This document shows positions 36,901-49,239 of a stretch of 64,000 bases of DNA, in pieces. Origin of the DNA: Ophiodon elongatus (taxonomy: Eukaryota; Chordata; Actinopteri; Perciformes; Hexagrammidae); NCBI GenBank assembly GCA_016806645.1, contig JACSYO010001808.1, positions 310,001 through 374,000 of the forward strand. The letters are read 5' to 3'. The notes beneath the pieces were generated by a model. It searched no databases. It saw only the letters and a list, made by a program, of their open reading frames with translations, and had not been told where the DNA came from. Made by a program: the position numbers and the translations under genes. The number at the start of each line of letters is the position of its first letter. Positions within the stretch are counted from its first letter, which is position 1.

Positions 36901-39900
36901 AATGTTTGTTTTTCAGATTAAATGTTAAACAAATGTCATATGAGAAAATGTATATTTGTTAAATAAATGCAAAAATGTTTTGTAGCATGTCCTACTTTTC
37001 TGATGTGTTCTTATGTTGTGACTGAAACGTTTTATTTATTATGCGCAATCAAATACAGGGTGGCATATTGTTACGGCTGTGCTAGAACTACGAGCTACAA
37101 TAAGAAATGTAAAGCATAACATAATCAAATGAAGAAATATGTAATATAATTATGAAAAAGCTTAAAATACAGACTTATATTTCATGACACAAAAAAGTTA
37201 CATAAATAACTTTAAGTTGCAATGATGTAAGCAGGTCTTTTTTGCGGTGATTTTCCATTGAACATAAAGTAGTAACCAACCTCATCACGCCCTGCTGACT
37301 CCACCAGATGATATCAGTGATTTAGGTCCCATCGAGGGCCCGACAAAAGGGCCCTCACCCTCCATGAGTGCATGGAGGGCAACTGATAAAGACGATATAT
37401 GAGCAGGAAGGAGCTTCAGGGCTCGATTCTGGCTCCAGAGCGCCTCACCACATTAAGAGCAATCCCAGGGCCTGAGAACATTGGCCCTTTGTCTTCAGGC
37501 GGACTCATCACTCACACGAGAGTCTCTTCACCACAGCCCTCGGCTCCGCGGCTCCTGATAGAAACAGTCCTCGCTGTGGAGCCAGGCCACTTGATGGAAA
37601 CTCTCCATCATGAACTGTAAGGGAGACAATTTGTTTCAGCATCGTCAAGAGCTGCAGCAAAGTATCCGCCCGCAGCCGCTATCCAGGAAGGACCATCGTT
37701 TTGCATCGCTGAGATGAATTGTACAGAACACAAGTGGTGTCTTTCAGCAATGCCATCATTTTAGAATGATTGAAAACACTATTGGTCTCATCCAGACCAG
37801 CTGACGAGTCACTGAAGGAATGATCTTTATTTCTAACAAAGTGCGTCATTGGGAGGAATACAAACACGTTGGATGTGGAACTGAGCCGTAAAGCAAGAGA
37901 ACAGCTGGTTATTTAAAGTTTCAGAAAATAATATAACAAAATGTCAGTTTATTGCTCTGTCATGATATAGTTTTCTGCAAACGTTACGTCCCTGCGTGTC
38001 ACTGTTTTGAATACTAGAGGGCACCAGTGCTCGTTTCTACGAGGCAGCAGAGCCCACTGAGCCTGGCTCAGTCATCGTTAAATCATCCCTCCTGGAATGG
38101 AGTAATCAGAGTAACAACAGATTTTTTAAAAGCCAGGTCTCTTTTACTTTGCTGTTTCTTGCAGAGGTGCAATATACTGGTCTGATGCTTGTTAAACCCC
38201 CACAGCCGCTGATTAATTTCCCCTTTGCACCGCTGTAACTTCGGGAGGGTATTTAATTGTGCTCACTTTTCTTTTATTGGCGCTACTTACTGGAATGAAG
38301 ATTTGTGTGACTGCAGTAGAGTGGATTGGAGTAAAAAGTCTGGTGAAGCAGCTTCTTGTATCAGGTCGACTGCAAAGTCATCCGATGGAGGGGGATCGTT
38401 GAAGCTCGTGCAAGCTTTCCTCAGGCTTATTCACATGCAATGTAATTATCTCTCACATCTAATGGAACTATTCATTTCATAGAGTTTCATTTTTAATTTA
38501 GCCATTCAAATCAATAGCAAAATAAGGCCTGATAATAATTACATCTAATGGAAATAAATGCGATTAGTCACCTATCAATGGACTAGCTCTGGTTCAATAA
38601 CTAAATACAATGTACTGCGTCTATAAAGCTGAACTGAGGGTAATTGAATCTCTGGAGGTTTTTGATCTGTGAGTCCAGCGCTCTGTAACCGCCCACACCA
38701 GAATAGATCATCCCCCCTCATCTCCAATACACTTGGCCTACTCAGTAAACAAAGTAGACGAGCTGAGGTCCCTCATCAACTGAAGTATTTCCTCTGCCAG
38801 AGCCCTAATGTGGCTGTAGCTGCACACACGTCATTAGAGCCGAGAAGGCAGAGGTGGGCCTTATTATTTTTAATAATCTCCTGTTTTTGCTGCTTCTTAA
38901 TCCTGGGAGATCTGCAGTCGGCACTTCCTCCTTTGTGATCGTCAGTCCTGACTCCTTCCTCCTCGTCCTCCTCCTCGTCCTCCTCCTCGTCCTCTGTGTT
39001 GAGGCGTATCGATGCTCTGTCAGACAGACGCGCCCTCACGCTGCAGGATGCTTTTTTGCTGCTAATAGACCTTAAAGTTGAAACTGAGGTTTAACTCTGT
39101 CATTTGAAAACACTGAAGTCATCTGTGTTGGTTCGAGCTGAACGTGGCTGTGATCGAAACATACTTCTCGTCTCTCTGCAGAGTCAATTTTACGGTGGAC
39201 TGCAGGATCCATCCAGTGGGAGCTGCTCTATGGAGTGTTTTGTTTTTTTAATCAACGCACTGCTGCATTGTCAGGGAAATCATTGACAACGGTCACATGG
39301 AAACACTATTAAGGCACTTCCAAGTCGATCATCACTGTCACAACCGGACTATCAAGTTCTGTCTCCGTCTTTAAAGTAGAGAGGAATCATTCCAGTTTCA
39401 ATTCACCAGATAAGGAGCCGACAGATCTTTAATAGCTCGATATCACAATACATGTCTGAGGCCTCTGCACCTCTCTCATATCTCATCTTTGCAGAATTAC
39501 CTGCATTTTCCTGGAATCCTCTGCAAGACACCAGCAGCCGTGGTAAGAGGGGTGTAATACAGAGTGGATTATGTCTGATCTGTATTCACTGCTCATTCCG
39601 ACAAAACCTTAATCTTCTGTTTCACACAAAGCTTTTATCAGTTCCAGTGCAGGCTGGCGATCACGCTATTTTACTAATTGAAAATATAAACAGGTAGAGT
39701 CCAGCATGCACGGTAAGAAAATGTATTCTAAGACTCTCGCATGTGCATGCTCATTTGGAAACCACGGAGGATGCACAGTGCACAAAATAATCAATAAGTG
39801 AGTCATTAAGTAGCAAACTGAAATGTAGCAAATTTGATAAAACACTGGTTCCGCGGTGTCTTTAGCCGGGCTGTGTGAAGGTTAAAGATACAGAGAATAT

Positions 39901-40579
39901 TTAGGCCCAAATAATCTCCCGGGGACCACCAGCAGTGCTGGATTTCATTTCCCAGAGTCACCCCCTCCCTCCAAAACCCTCAAAGTTGATGCATCATATC
40001 TGAGGAGAATCCTAATGTTGAGCTGTCGGCTTGAAAAGGCTGCCTGTGGAGGATGTTGCAGTGAAAATGCTATGACGTCTTCCTTTTGCCAAGTAAGTCG
40101 AATCACGTGTCTTATGATCTGAGCACTGTTCCACCCGATGGATGTGCTGCTTTGTCTTGGTTTAATAATCAAGGAAAATGTTGCATTATTACTGCATTAT
40201 TGGGACTATTTTGGAGAGTTCACAGCTCCCATTTCTTCCTTTACTTTCCTAAAAAGGAACTATTAGAGGTTGGTTCCTTGTAAGGACCTGATTTGGTACT
40301 AATTACGGACTTCATTGGGATACTTCCCATGAATTCATTTCTGGTTAATTGCTCCTCGAAAGTCACAGCAAGTCAGCAGGAGATGTTGCAGAAATATCAT
40401 ATTTGTCTGCTGGAAAGCTTACAAACTTATATGCAATTAATGAATGTTTCAATGGGGCAGTTCCCTTGGAAACCAACAATTTGTAATGAAAACTAAATGA
40501 CCTCCTGAGACAATCTCTACCTAATAACAGTCCAACATGATGCATGGGGCTCTTGCTGCTGACTGAAATCATGCCATCT
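36901..40579. other. Intergenic between actr3 and lypd1
   Basis: No exon on either strand. The left 350 bases are AT-rich. A 12-bp CTCGTCCTCCTC tandem repeat (about 3 copies) lies at 38954-38994. 38100-38590 is described separately. Confidence 0.5.
38100..38590. promoter_or_regulatory. Candidate conserved non-coding element
   Basis: Dense homeodomain-type words (CCGCTGATTAATTTCCCC, ATGCAATGTAATTATC, TGATAATAATTACATC) in ORF-poor sequence between actr3 and lypd1. It could serve lypd1, which needs neuronal control, but that is inference. Confidence 0.35.
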
Positions 40580-42788
40580 AAAAACTTGGTCAGTTTTTCT
40601 GCAACATTTATTTACATCACATATCAGCAGAATACAGTGTTACTCTTCACAGAAGACCAGTCAAACAAACTGCCATGGACATTTATCGGATGGTGCATCT
40701 CCGTCTGAAATCCGGTTTTTGCTTCAGCCGGTCGAGGCTCTGAAATACGTCTTGTGATATTTATCAATATACAACATTCTTTCTTTTTGGCTTTAGACCA
40801 TTCAAATCCTCATATGTGACATTAAAACACAGAAGAGTGTCTGCATTGTTGTTATCTACGTATAACTATACAGATGGAGAAAGAAACAATAGAATGGTAG
40901 AAGCCAAATGAAACCTCATGAGGCAAATCAATAATTTGGATGGAGATATAAACCCATATTCACCAAATCACCATCAGGTCGTGGAAACACGATCCATACA
41001 GTTAGCCACATTTATTCTCATTGGTGCAGATTATAAAATACCGTATTTAGTCGACAGCATTGTCTACATGCAGTTCTGGCTATGATTTGATCATATGTTT
41101 AATTATTTTTAGTTCTAAAGGAGTATTAACCTAAATATGGCTGACATCAGCCTGAAGCATTTCTCTTGTGAGAATGTATTTGTGCTTATAGCTTGGTGTC
41201 TAAGTGTAGCTCTAAGACAATTCAATACCTCATTTCACAAAGTAATATATGGAATATTAAAGTCTAATTAATCCATCTAACCAGCTTCCTGTACGAACAG
41301 AATCAACTTTTGAGGTAGGATTAAAAAGCAATAAGACAAATAGTCTTTCTAAATCCATCTCAGCATCTTTCATTTTCCAAGAAGTAAAATGTCAATCAAT
41401 ATTGTACGGCAGTGGAAAATATGCACATATATGATTATTAATATGCTGCGATAGCGAGACCTCAGAACCCTTCAGATTCATATTTGCCTGAATCAAAGGG
41501 CCTTCATACATATGAAAACGTGTATTCTGAGCAACAACAGCATTAACGAGATAGAAAACCAAACAGTGCTGTTTCAAACCATAGAGCAACGAAAGCCCAC
41601 GAAGTAGAAGCTGAGAGATATCATTTTCTTACAATAACTTCGAGCAGAACCCTTAACAACCAGGAAATAACATCAGAGCAGGTTCCTCACAAAACGTTGA
41701 GAGACGCCTCGCCTGCAGACTGCATGGTCAGACTGCATGGTCCTTCTCTCGCAACAACAGCAATAAATGATTCAGAACGCTCCGAACACTTCCGCCTCCC
41801 CGGTGTGGTGATGGCGTTACATCGATCAGATTAACAGTTTTTTCCTCGACGCCGAGGGGAAGCAAAGCCGCTGTGGCGTCCAGGTCTGCTGCTTCGGGGT
41901 ATCACAGCCGTGATCGCAGGTCCGGCTCCAAGGTGAATCTATGTCAATGAAAATGTGCACGAAAGATCAGTGCACGCTGCAGATTTCCCTTCGAGGAATA
42001 TTTTTGGAAACTCATACTCTGCTCCCACATCTGTCCATTAAAAATAAGGGCTGTTAGTGTAGCTTATTAGCACAAAGACGAAAACAGCCTGGTTCTGTCT
42101 GGGGATAACAAAGTCAAACTCCCGGCTCACTAAATTACATCGTTTGTTTAATCTATACAAAAAGTCACGTTTGAAAATGATAATTCTCCATTTAGTTTTG
42201 TTAAAAATAAAACATTTCTTGGCCTGGAACAGTAACTTCCTGGGGTCTCTACTGGTTGCCAGGCAACTGCACCAAGCCAAGTAATAGCCCGACACTCAAC
42301 CGCCCCTAAAATGTCAAATTATTGTTTTTTTCATTTGTTTTGTCCTGCTTAACTAATGATATAACGTGTCAATCAGAGATTTTGTTGCCTTCAGACGGAG
42401 CCAGGCTAGCTGTTTCCCCCCGTTTTCAGTCTTTGTGCTAAGCTAAGCTAACCAGTCACTGACTGTTGCCTCATACATTTAACCGACAGACGTAATAGTA
42501 GTATTAATCTTCTCATCAAACTCTCCACCAGAAGGGGATGAAAGGGGTTTCCAAAATGTCAGACTTGTCCTTTATTTGTGGCCGGGACCGATGCATGTTT
42601 TTGTGTACGGGTCACCAAAAGAGGCTAAATTATTTGATTTGACTCCCTCTCTTGCTGCGAAAATCTTTAACCTTACAAGATGACTTTTGACTAAATGACC
42701 CGAAAACCAGAGCAACAAAGTGACGTTTCTTTTCTATAGCTTTGGACTAAAGAAAACAAACTGTACAGTGGAGACGTGATCTTTGGGT
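40580..42788 (-). other. lypd1: lypd1 3' UTR and flank (extent unresolved)
   Basis: No ORF of note. Minus-strand AATAAA words occur at 42571-42576, 41010-41015 and near 40608. The first would give a UTR of about 0.2 kb ending in a repeat; the others would give 1.8-2.2 kb. I cannot choose without transcripts. Confidence 0.35.
42028..42585 (+). repeat. Teleost interspersed repeat, degenerate copy
   Basis: Hallmark words occur in order: ACTTCCTGGGGTCTCTACTG, GGTTGCCAGGCAACTGC, AGCCAGGCTAGCTGTTTCCC, TTTGTGCTAAGCTAAGCTAA, TTAATCTTCTCATC and CCAAAATGTC. I recognise this as a common teleost dispersed repeat, probably a non-autonomous element. Family name not assigned. It has no coding capacity. Confidence 0.65.
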
Positions 42789-43024
42789 CTACGTCACGGA
42801 CAGGAGCATCAGCAGCGGCAGGAAGAAGGCCGGGAGGAGGGGAAGCGGCCGGTTGGACGTCGCCGCCGAGGGGGCGGGACGCTTCCTCCGGGGCCCGTTG
42901 CAGAGCGGGGTGTTGCAGCAGGAGATGCAGACCGAGTTCAGCCTGCTGGTGCAGAACTGCTGGTAGCCGGAGGAGGCGATGAGGCAAGCTCCAGAGGAGG
43001 CACAGGACTTCCGATAATGTATTC
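42789..43024 (-). CDS. lypd1: lypd1 exon 3 (second half of LU domain, GPI signal)
   Basis: After acceptor GTTGCAG, 236 coding nt run to TAG at 42789-42791. It encodes YRKSCASSGACLIASSGYQ, SCCNTPLCN, a basic linker and the hydrophobic GPI-attachment tail. It is GC-rich compared with its flanks. Confidence 0.96.
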
Positions 43025-46000
43025 CTGCAACAAGCAAACAGAGAAATCTTAAGAGTGTCCAGACTGAACCCACAGTCATCCTGCTTTGAGATGTTGCAAA
43101 ATAAAACCAGAGACTGAATAGAAAAGTTTCCCCCTGCTGTAATTAGATTGCTTAGATTGAAGATGCAACATATAAGAGCCTTGTGTGTTGCAATGCTGCA
43201 GCACTTTATTGCACTACAGGGCTATGGAGCTATTGACTTCCTGTCTGCTCTTATTAACTGATGTTTGTCAGCGTGGTATATGTCCCAACCATTTGTATGC
43301 TTGTATGAAGACGAAAAACTCATATTCTGGAGAGCTGTAACTTTTATTATTGCACCCCAGAGCCACGGACTCCCTTCAAGTGAGGGCTCTCCATCCAGTA
43401 GCCTACATCTGACCCTTTCTACGGCACGTTGTAGCGGCCAGGTATTTCATCATTTGAGTGCCGTTTCTTATTGTCTTATTTATCTTGTTGTTTGCTCGAA
43501 ATTAAATTGTCCCCTTACTAGACAAGAAAAAACGTTTTGATTAAATCTAGATGAATTCAATCGTTCCGTTGTACGGGGGATGCTTTTCCCTCGATGGAGG
43601 AGGAGACTTATGCACAGCTTCCATACGCTGGTTTCTATAAAGAGCTCTCTGCTGCCGTGTGTCACGAGGACGAGCATAAAGTTAACGTTGGTAGCGTTGC
43701 AGGTTCAACGTCTTCCTCGATGACGTCACACAGAGCGACTGTTGCAGCCGGTGCACGTGCACGTGCACACTTTTACCCCAAACTGTGTTGGCATATTCTC
43801 TCATATTACGAGAGAGAGGCGAACGTGCTAATGATTGCAGCTCCTGTGAGATTAGATAATCACAGCGTTCCTTATATTTCTGCTCTCGCTGTTTCTGTTT
43901 TTTTTGGAAAAAAGGCTAAAACAGGACACCGTCCTCCAAACTCCCAAAACGGTCGAGTCGGCGCCCTACAGGCTGAACCGTTTTATTTTCTATAACATGA
44001 CGCGAAACTAATCTAATGTTGTGTCGGGGGCAGCTGAAGGAAAGTCTCTCCTCTCTGACGAATGAGCCGAATAAAGTGGTCCAGGGAGAGAGGGTTCGCC
44101 GGGGTGAAGCAAGAGATGTCTTTAAAAAAAGTGAGCGTGACAATAAAAACAACGGAGGGCCTCACGTGTCTTTGTGTAGGTGTACAAAGCAGACTTCTAT
44201 CCACACATCAATCAATGCAACTCTCTCCATCTTTGAGGCCGAGCAAAGGCAGAAAATAACAGAGAACACTATTTATGACAGTGAGAAGCACTGGAAATAT
44301 GTTGTGACCTACTCAGCCTCTTCTGCTGGGTCAAAAGGTCAGAAGCAGCAGGACTTACGGTTGTTTGGAGGGAGGAGGGAGGTGAGGAGTATTCTGTCAT
44401 TTTAAAATGCCAACAGGTGCAAACTTCACCGCTGATTTCATCTGCTGTTTACGTAGGCTCGCGCTTGCATGACTTTTAATAAATGTCACATTACAGCGGG
44501 AAAAAAAATCCTTTCATAAGCGATATTATTTTTGACCCGCTGATTTCCAGACAACCCTGTTTATGACTGCGTCGCGGCTCGTCCCGGTTGAGACATCAGG
44601 GTTTATGTTTGCCCGCCCCGTTGTACATCAACAAAATTACAAGTGCTTTGCGACTTAATAATGTTGCCTGAACCTCGTCTGAATGGCAACCAAGTAAAAC
44701 GGAATCCTCAGAGGTCGAATAGCTTCTGAGTGCTGCGTCCGGCTCCGGCTCCGCTTTCCAGACGGTCACCTTTCCTAAGTAGGAGCTCTTCTCTTCCACT
44801 TGGATACTTTTGGCTGACCCGGCCGGAGCGTTTACCTCCTCGACTATCAATCTTAGCCGACTGTCCTGGATCCCATGAAGGAATATGGAAACCACGAGAC
44901 GTATAATAATAATAAAAAACACCTCAATCCCTGTGGACCAGCACCAAGCACCCATACAGGTTTAGACACTTACCATCGGCTTTGACCAGCACCTCCTTCT
45001 GGCACATGTCCTGTACGTTGACGGTGCAGTTGACGATGTACTCCGGCGTGGAGCAGTCGTTGTGCTTCATCTCCTCACACTGGTAGCACTGGATCTGAAG
45101 GGCATCTCCTGAGAGAGAGCAACGTATTCAAGCATTAGTGGCAGAGGATGGATCCCCGGAGAGGGTTTTTATTTCCTACGAATATCGTTAATAGCTACAT
45201 CTGTTGTTGGTCAAATGCAGAATGCAAATATGCTGAATTTTGGAACATGGCCATAGAAGCACAAATGTTTGTTTATGTGCAAAGCTGTAAATCGTGTTGG
45301 TTAAAGGAAGAGCTCGAGCTCCAGAAGATCAATTCCACTATGATACCTGTACTGGTTAGCTTAGCTTAGCACAAAGACTTTAAGCGGGGGGGAAAGCTAG
45401 CCTGGCTTCATCCTCTTCTGTTTGTTTAATACGAACAATTCAGTATAAGTAAAAACCAGAAAGCAAACAAAATGATGTTGTGTTGAAAGATATAATTTAA
45501 TTAGCGGTGAAGAACTTTGGATTTGAACTGGATACATATTTTCCTCCATCCCTCGACCTTCTACACACCTGCTCTCCTCTGCACTAGTTCAATGTCACCT
45601 ATTCCCTGTTTCATCCATGTCGTCCTGTCTTGTGTGCAGAGTGCATTAATAAACATCCATCCGCAATATTCTGATTCCTCACATGTTGCGTGTCCAATCT
45701 GTCGCCGACATTCCTTTTCCTCTTTATGTTTTCTCAAAGTCACGCAGCGGAGGCTTTTATAGATTCCGCTTTGTGCGAGAGCCTTTGATGGCGTTCCACC
45801 AAACAAGACTAATGGCGCTCCACGAGAGTGCAATGTCATCTTCTCCGTGGTTTGACATCACGCCCGCCAGCAGCAGGGCAGCGCCACGGCTTCGTGACTT
45901 TACAAAAGGACAGGAGTCTGATCTTTGGTGCTTCTCAGACTTTTTTGATGGCTGTCTCGTGAGTGGCAACAGAGAGATTATAAATTTACACACTGAATTG

Positions 46001-47936
46001 AGAAAAAGCTGTAAAAAATAAAAAGCACAGAGTGGTTCTTTTAACTTCCCTCTTAACCCATTGATCTTTATAGGTGATAAAGCTCCATTTACAATACAGT
46101 TCTGCCAGTGTGGAGATTGTCCGTGTGAATTCTCCTCCCCTGAGATAGTAAAACTGAGTGTCTGACTGCTACCACGTCTTCTCGTCAATAAAATATACAG
46201 CGGTTTCTCGCAGGTTTTGTAAATTTCATGTGATGCTCTTAAAGCTGCCGCGGTGGGCTTTTCTTATTGCCTGAAGCCTCGTCGTTAATCTGACTTTCCG
46301 TTATATTCGGCCTCGAAGAAAGGGTGACGGAAAGGGTCATGTCCGTAGTCTTAGGATCTTTTTTTTTTTTTTTTAATTCTTTTTTTGCAGACAATATGTG
46401 TCTGCAAAACCCCTCTGCAATATGCACGACATATTCTCACTGGCAACTCATTGCATCATAGGTAATTGGGGAAGCCTTTAATTTTATTGAATCTCTGAAT
46501 GTTTTTCACACAGAGCTGAGAATGAAAAGTTCTCCATTGCAAGTAATTACATCAGTCAGTGTTAATTGGTACACTGGATTGTTGCCTGCCAGGTTCAATT
46601 AGTATTTCTAAAATATATCAGCATCATACGGATGCATTCAACTATAAAAAACCTCAAAGTCCAGTAAACACGCCTGCCCTTTCTTTCCTAAATACCCCAC
46701 ACAGGCCCGCGGTCCCCACTGATATATGTTAGCGGGGTAATTATCGAAATGGCACCAAACATTAATCTCAACTCCGAAAGAGCCATCAAACGCATCTGAT
46801 AAAAGCTCCACAATGTGACATCACAGCCACAGCCTAATTACTTTAAACAAAGCAAACGCCTGAACGCTCCATCCATCACCTGAGAGGAGATTGTGTGAAA
46901 ACAAGGAACTTATTTTGGGGGGAATATCCGTCACACTGGAGGGCAAAATCCAGCGGCCGAGCTGCAGCTTATCAGTTTTATCAGAAAATTGCTCTAAAAA
47001 TGTGTTTTTCTCCCAACAGAAAACAGAAGATGATATAAAAGAAACTAAATCGTTTACACCTTCGTACAAAAGGTGCAAACCCAATATCTTCTCATCATAA
47101 TCCCATTAACTGTAATCACTTTAGGCACAAGAAAACAACATAACATCAGTCACAGGTGTAGGAAGAGCTCTGGAAACTGAGCCTATTTCCTCAGGTCTCT
47201 CTTGTGTTTTATCTCAGTGGGACTTCCTGGTAAAATACTGTGAAGGTAAAATAAAAAAAAATATGATAGCAAATCAGAGCAAATTGACACATGAAATCCT
47301 GCAGCATCGTAATATTCTTTGCCAACACTTGCATACAGGCAAGAAGATAATCCCTCATTCTGCATCATCCAGAGAAAAATAAACAACCAGCTCGTGATAA
47401 TCACAGGTTTATGGCTGTTATTGTATTGAATATGTGTTTCTGTTCCACCTCTGTGTCCAAACAGGCAGAGGAGTCCAGCACAGCGCTGCTCCTTCAAAAC
47501 CAGCACCAGAAACGCAACATGACCGTTAATCACCTTTATTTAGGTTCCTTAAGTTTCCCCCAAAAAGTATACAGAGACAGGAGGTGCATGTTTATGATAT
47601 GCAGATCTGGATGTCCGATTTTACGCACAGACTTCACACAAGTGAGCAAATGAGTTACCACGAGGCAATAGTTCTGTTTTTTTTTTTTTTTTAAATGTAA
47701 TGGTATCGACACAGGCATTTAGGAGCAGTATAGATGACATGGTTTAAAACATCATGTATGGACGCATTAGATGTAAATACTCTATATTTCTATGTACCCT
47801 CTGTTGCGCACGAAGACAGTACACAGACATGAAGTATATCTCAGCACAACACACGCGCTCCTCCAGACCGACCGAACTTGCACCTACCTGCGTCGAGAAG
47901 GACTCCGAATAAAGTCGCAAAAACGAGAAGACGCAT
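42789..47936 (-). CDS. lypd1: LY6/PLAUR domain-containing protein 1 (Lynx2), 3 exons
   Basis: Exons are 47888-47936, 44974-45108 and 42789-43024 (420 nt, 139 residues; the human protein is 141). LYPD1/Lynx2 is a GPI-anchored prototoxin-like protein that binds neuronal nicotinic receptors and dampens their signalling. Residues 1-19 form a short signal peptide (MRLLVFATLFGVLLDAG). The mature LU domain begins LQIQCYQCEE and has twelve cysteines (24, 27, 35, 44, 52, 69, 75, 86, 94, 97, 98, 103), ending in the family signature CCNTPLCN. NCT at 43-45 is a glycosylation sequon. YRKSCASSGACLIASSGYQ and LNSVCISCCNTPLCNG match mammalian LYPD1 as I recall it. A basic spacer and a hydrophobic C-terminus (LPLLPAFFLPLLMLL) form the GPI signal. 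All junctions are GT-AG with matching phases. It lies upstream of actr3 and next to nckap5, its mammalian neighbour. Confidence 0.96.
44974..45108 (-). CDS. lypd1: lypd1 exon 2 (first half of LU domain)
   Basis: The 135-nt exon lies between CTCTCAG and GTAAGTG. It encodes ALQIQCYQCEE through QDMCQKEVLVKAD, including the NCT sequon. Confidence 0.96.
45318..45425 (-). repeat. Second, inverted copy of the same repeat in lypd1 intron 1
   Basis: Read on the minus strand, it has GAAGCCAGGCTAGC, a C tract, GTCTTTGTGCTAAGCTAAGC and TAACCAGT, in the same order as the copy at 42028-42585 but in opposite orientation. Confidence 0.65.
45426..47887. other. lypd1 intron 1, with candidate non-coding block at 46440-46930
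   Basis: The 2.8-kb intron has a T tract at 46358-46373. The 46440-46930 block is rich in AATTA/TAATT words (ATAGGTAATTGGGG, AGTAATTACATCAG, GTTAATTGGTAC) and resembles an intronic enhancer. Confidence 0.3.
47888..47936 (-). CDS. lypd1: lypd1 exon 1 (signal peptide)
   Basis: This exon has 49 coding nt from ATG at 47936 to donor GTAGGTG, splitting Gly17. The frame is open upstream for about 20 codons without an ATG, so this start is the best choice. Confidence 0.88.
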
Positions 47937-48889
47937 TCTCTCCCGAAAGACGCTCCGAGGGGAAACATCAGAGCCAAGGAGAACTTGTTCAGACGGAGGC
48001 GGCGCGGAGCACGAACCGCCGTGGAGGAAGCCCAGACGCGGATGCGCTCATCCTCTCCGGCTGGCTGAGGTGAGAACAGAAAGCTCCGCAAAGTGTGAGG
48101 AGTCTCTTCTCCAGCGCAACTGGAGACAAATCCAGAGCGCAGAAATCATAAAGCGCACCACGTGGTGGGAGCTCGCACTTTGCATTTTTTAAAAAAATTT
48201 TTTTATTTTGTCGTCTCTCAGTCAGTGTGTCTTCATGCAGTGATGGCAGAGAGATGACTTTGATAGGTTTCACAGATATTTAGCATGTTATGGTGTTGTG
48301 ACATTTGAATCATATTTCTGTGATGGAGAGATATGGAAAGTTCAGTGTTACATATCAGCATGAGACCACCTCTTTTACTTTCAATACGGAGTTTTTTCTC
48401 TAAAATTAATCAGGACTTGAGTGTGTATACAGAGAGGCCTTTAAAGTTATCATTAATTCTAGTCAGGCTTTGGTTTTGATTATACAGATAACTCACTATA
48501 ATATTTAAAAAAGTGACAATGCAGCCTCTGTTACCTTTTATCAACTGTTATATCATCTTAAAGAATATTTTTAATATTTGAGAAGTATTTTGAGACCATT
48601 TATTTGTATTTTCCATTTCATGACTCTATGACTATATATTTCTATAATATCACAATGGTGGTGACTGACTTAAATACCCTTTTATATAATTGTACTAACT
48701 CTTCTGTCTGCTCCTCAGAGTTACAATATGAGAGATTAGTGCACATCTATAGTTGTTTTACCATCTAGTTATTTTTCACTATTTGTACACAGTAATCTGA
48801 TTCTAATGTTGTTTACTTTGAATGTCTTTTGTGATCAATACAACATATTGAGCCTATTACTGTATGTAGGCAGGCAGAGAGAGAAATCA
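47937..48889. other. lypd1: lypd1 upstream region
   Basis: The first 200 bases are GC-richer, with CpGs, and probably hold the lypd1 5' UTR and promoter. An A/T run at 48187-48208 follows. 48250-48890 is AT-rich with nothing recognised. Confidence 0.35.
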
Positions 48890-49022
48890 TCCACGCGTCC
48901 ATAAACTAATTCCGTTTATTTATACGCACATAATTACCCATCAAGGGACTCTAATGGTTATAAATCCCTCCGCGCGGAGCGAACTGTCGCCGGCTCTGAG
49001 CTGCGACTCCCGCTGACAGGCC
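48890..49022. promoter_or_regulatory. Candidate regulatory block between lypd1 and nckap5
   Basis: TTCCGTTTATTTATACGCAC, ATAATTACCCATCAAGG and a CpG-rich CTCCGCGCGGAGCG palindrome lie together. Enhancer- or promoter-like by eye only. Confidence 0.3.
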
Positions 49023-49044
49023 GGGGGGGGGGGGGGGGGGGGGG
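49023..49044. repeat. Run of 22 G
   Basis: Uninterrupted poly-G, able to form G-quadruplexes. Confidence 0.95.
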
Positions 49045-49176
49045 CGGTGATTACACGCGATGCCCTTGGGGGGTGAAAGATTTCGGGTTTCCTCCAAACC
49101 CCTTATTTCTACATGGAAATAATGAATGAATCACCTTGTGACGCACGCGCACCATGCGCAGCACACAAATAAACAC

Positions 49177-49177
49177 A

Positions 49178-49224
<47 letters not shown>
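49177..49224. repeat. (CA)n microsatellite
   Basis: About 23 CA units at the distal edge of the inferred nckap5 3' UTR. Confidence 0.95.
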
Positions 49225-49225
<1 letters not shown>

Positions 49226-49239
49226 CTTCAGCTCACTTT

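Noticed and set aside
42776..43052. Plus-strand ORFs opposite lypd1 exon 3
   Set aside because: Antisense shadow of GC-rich coding sequence; no receptor-like hydrophobic segments.
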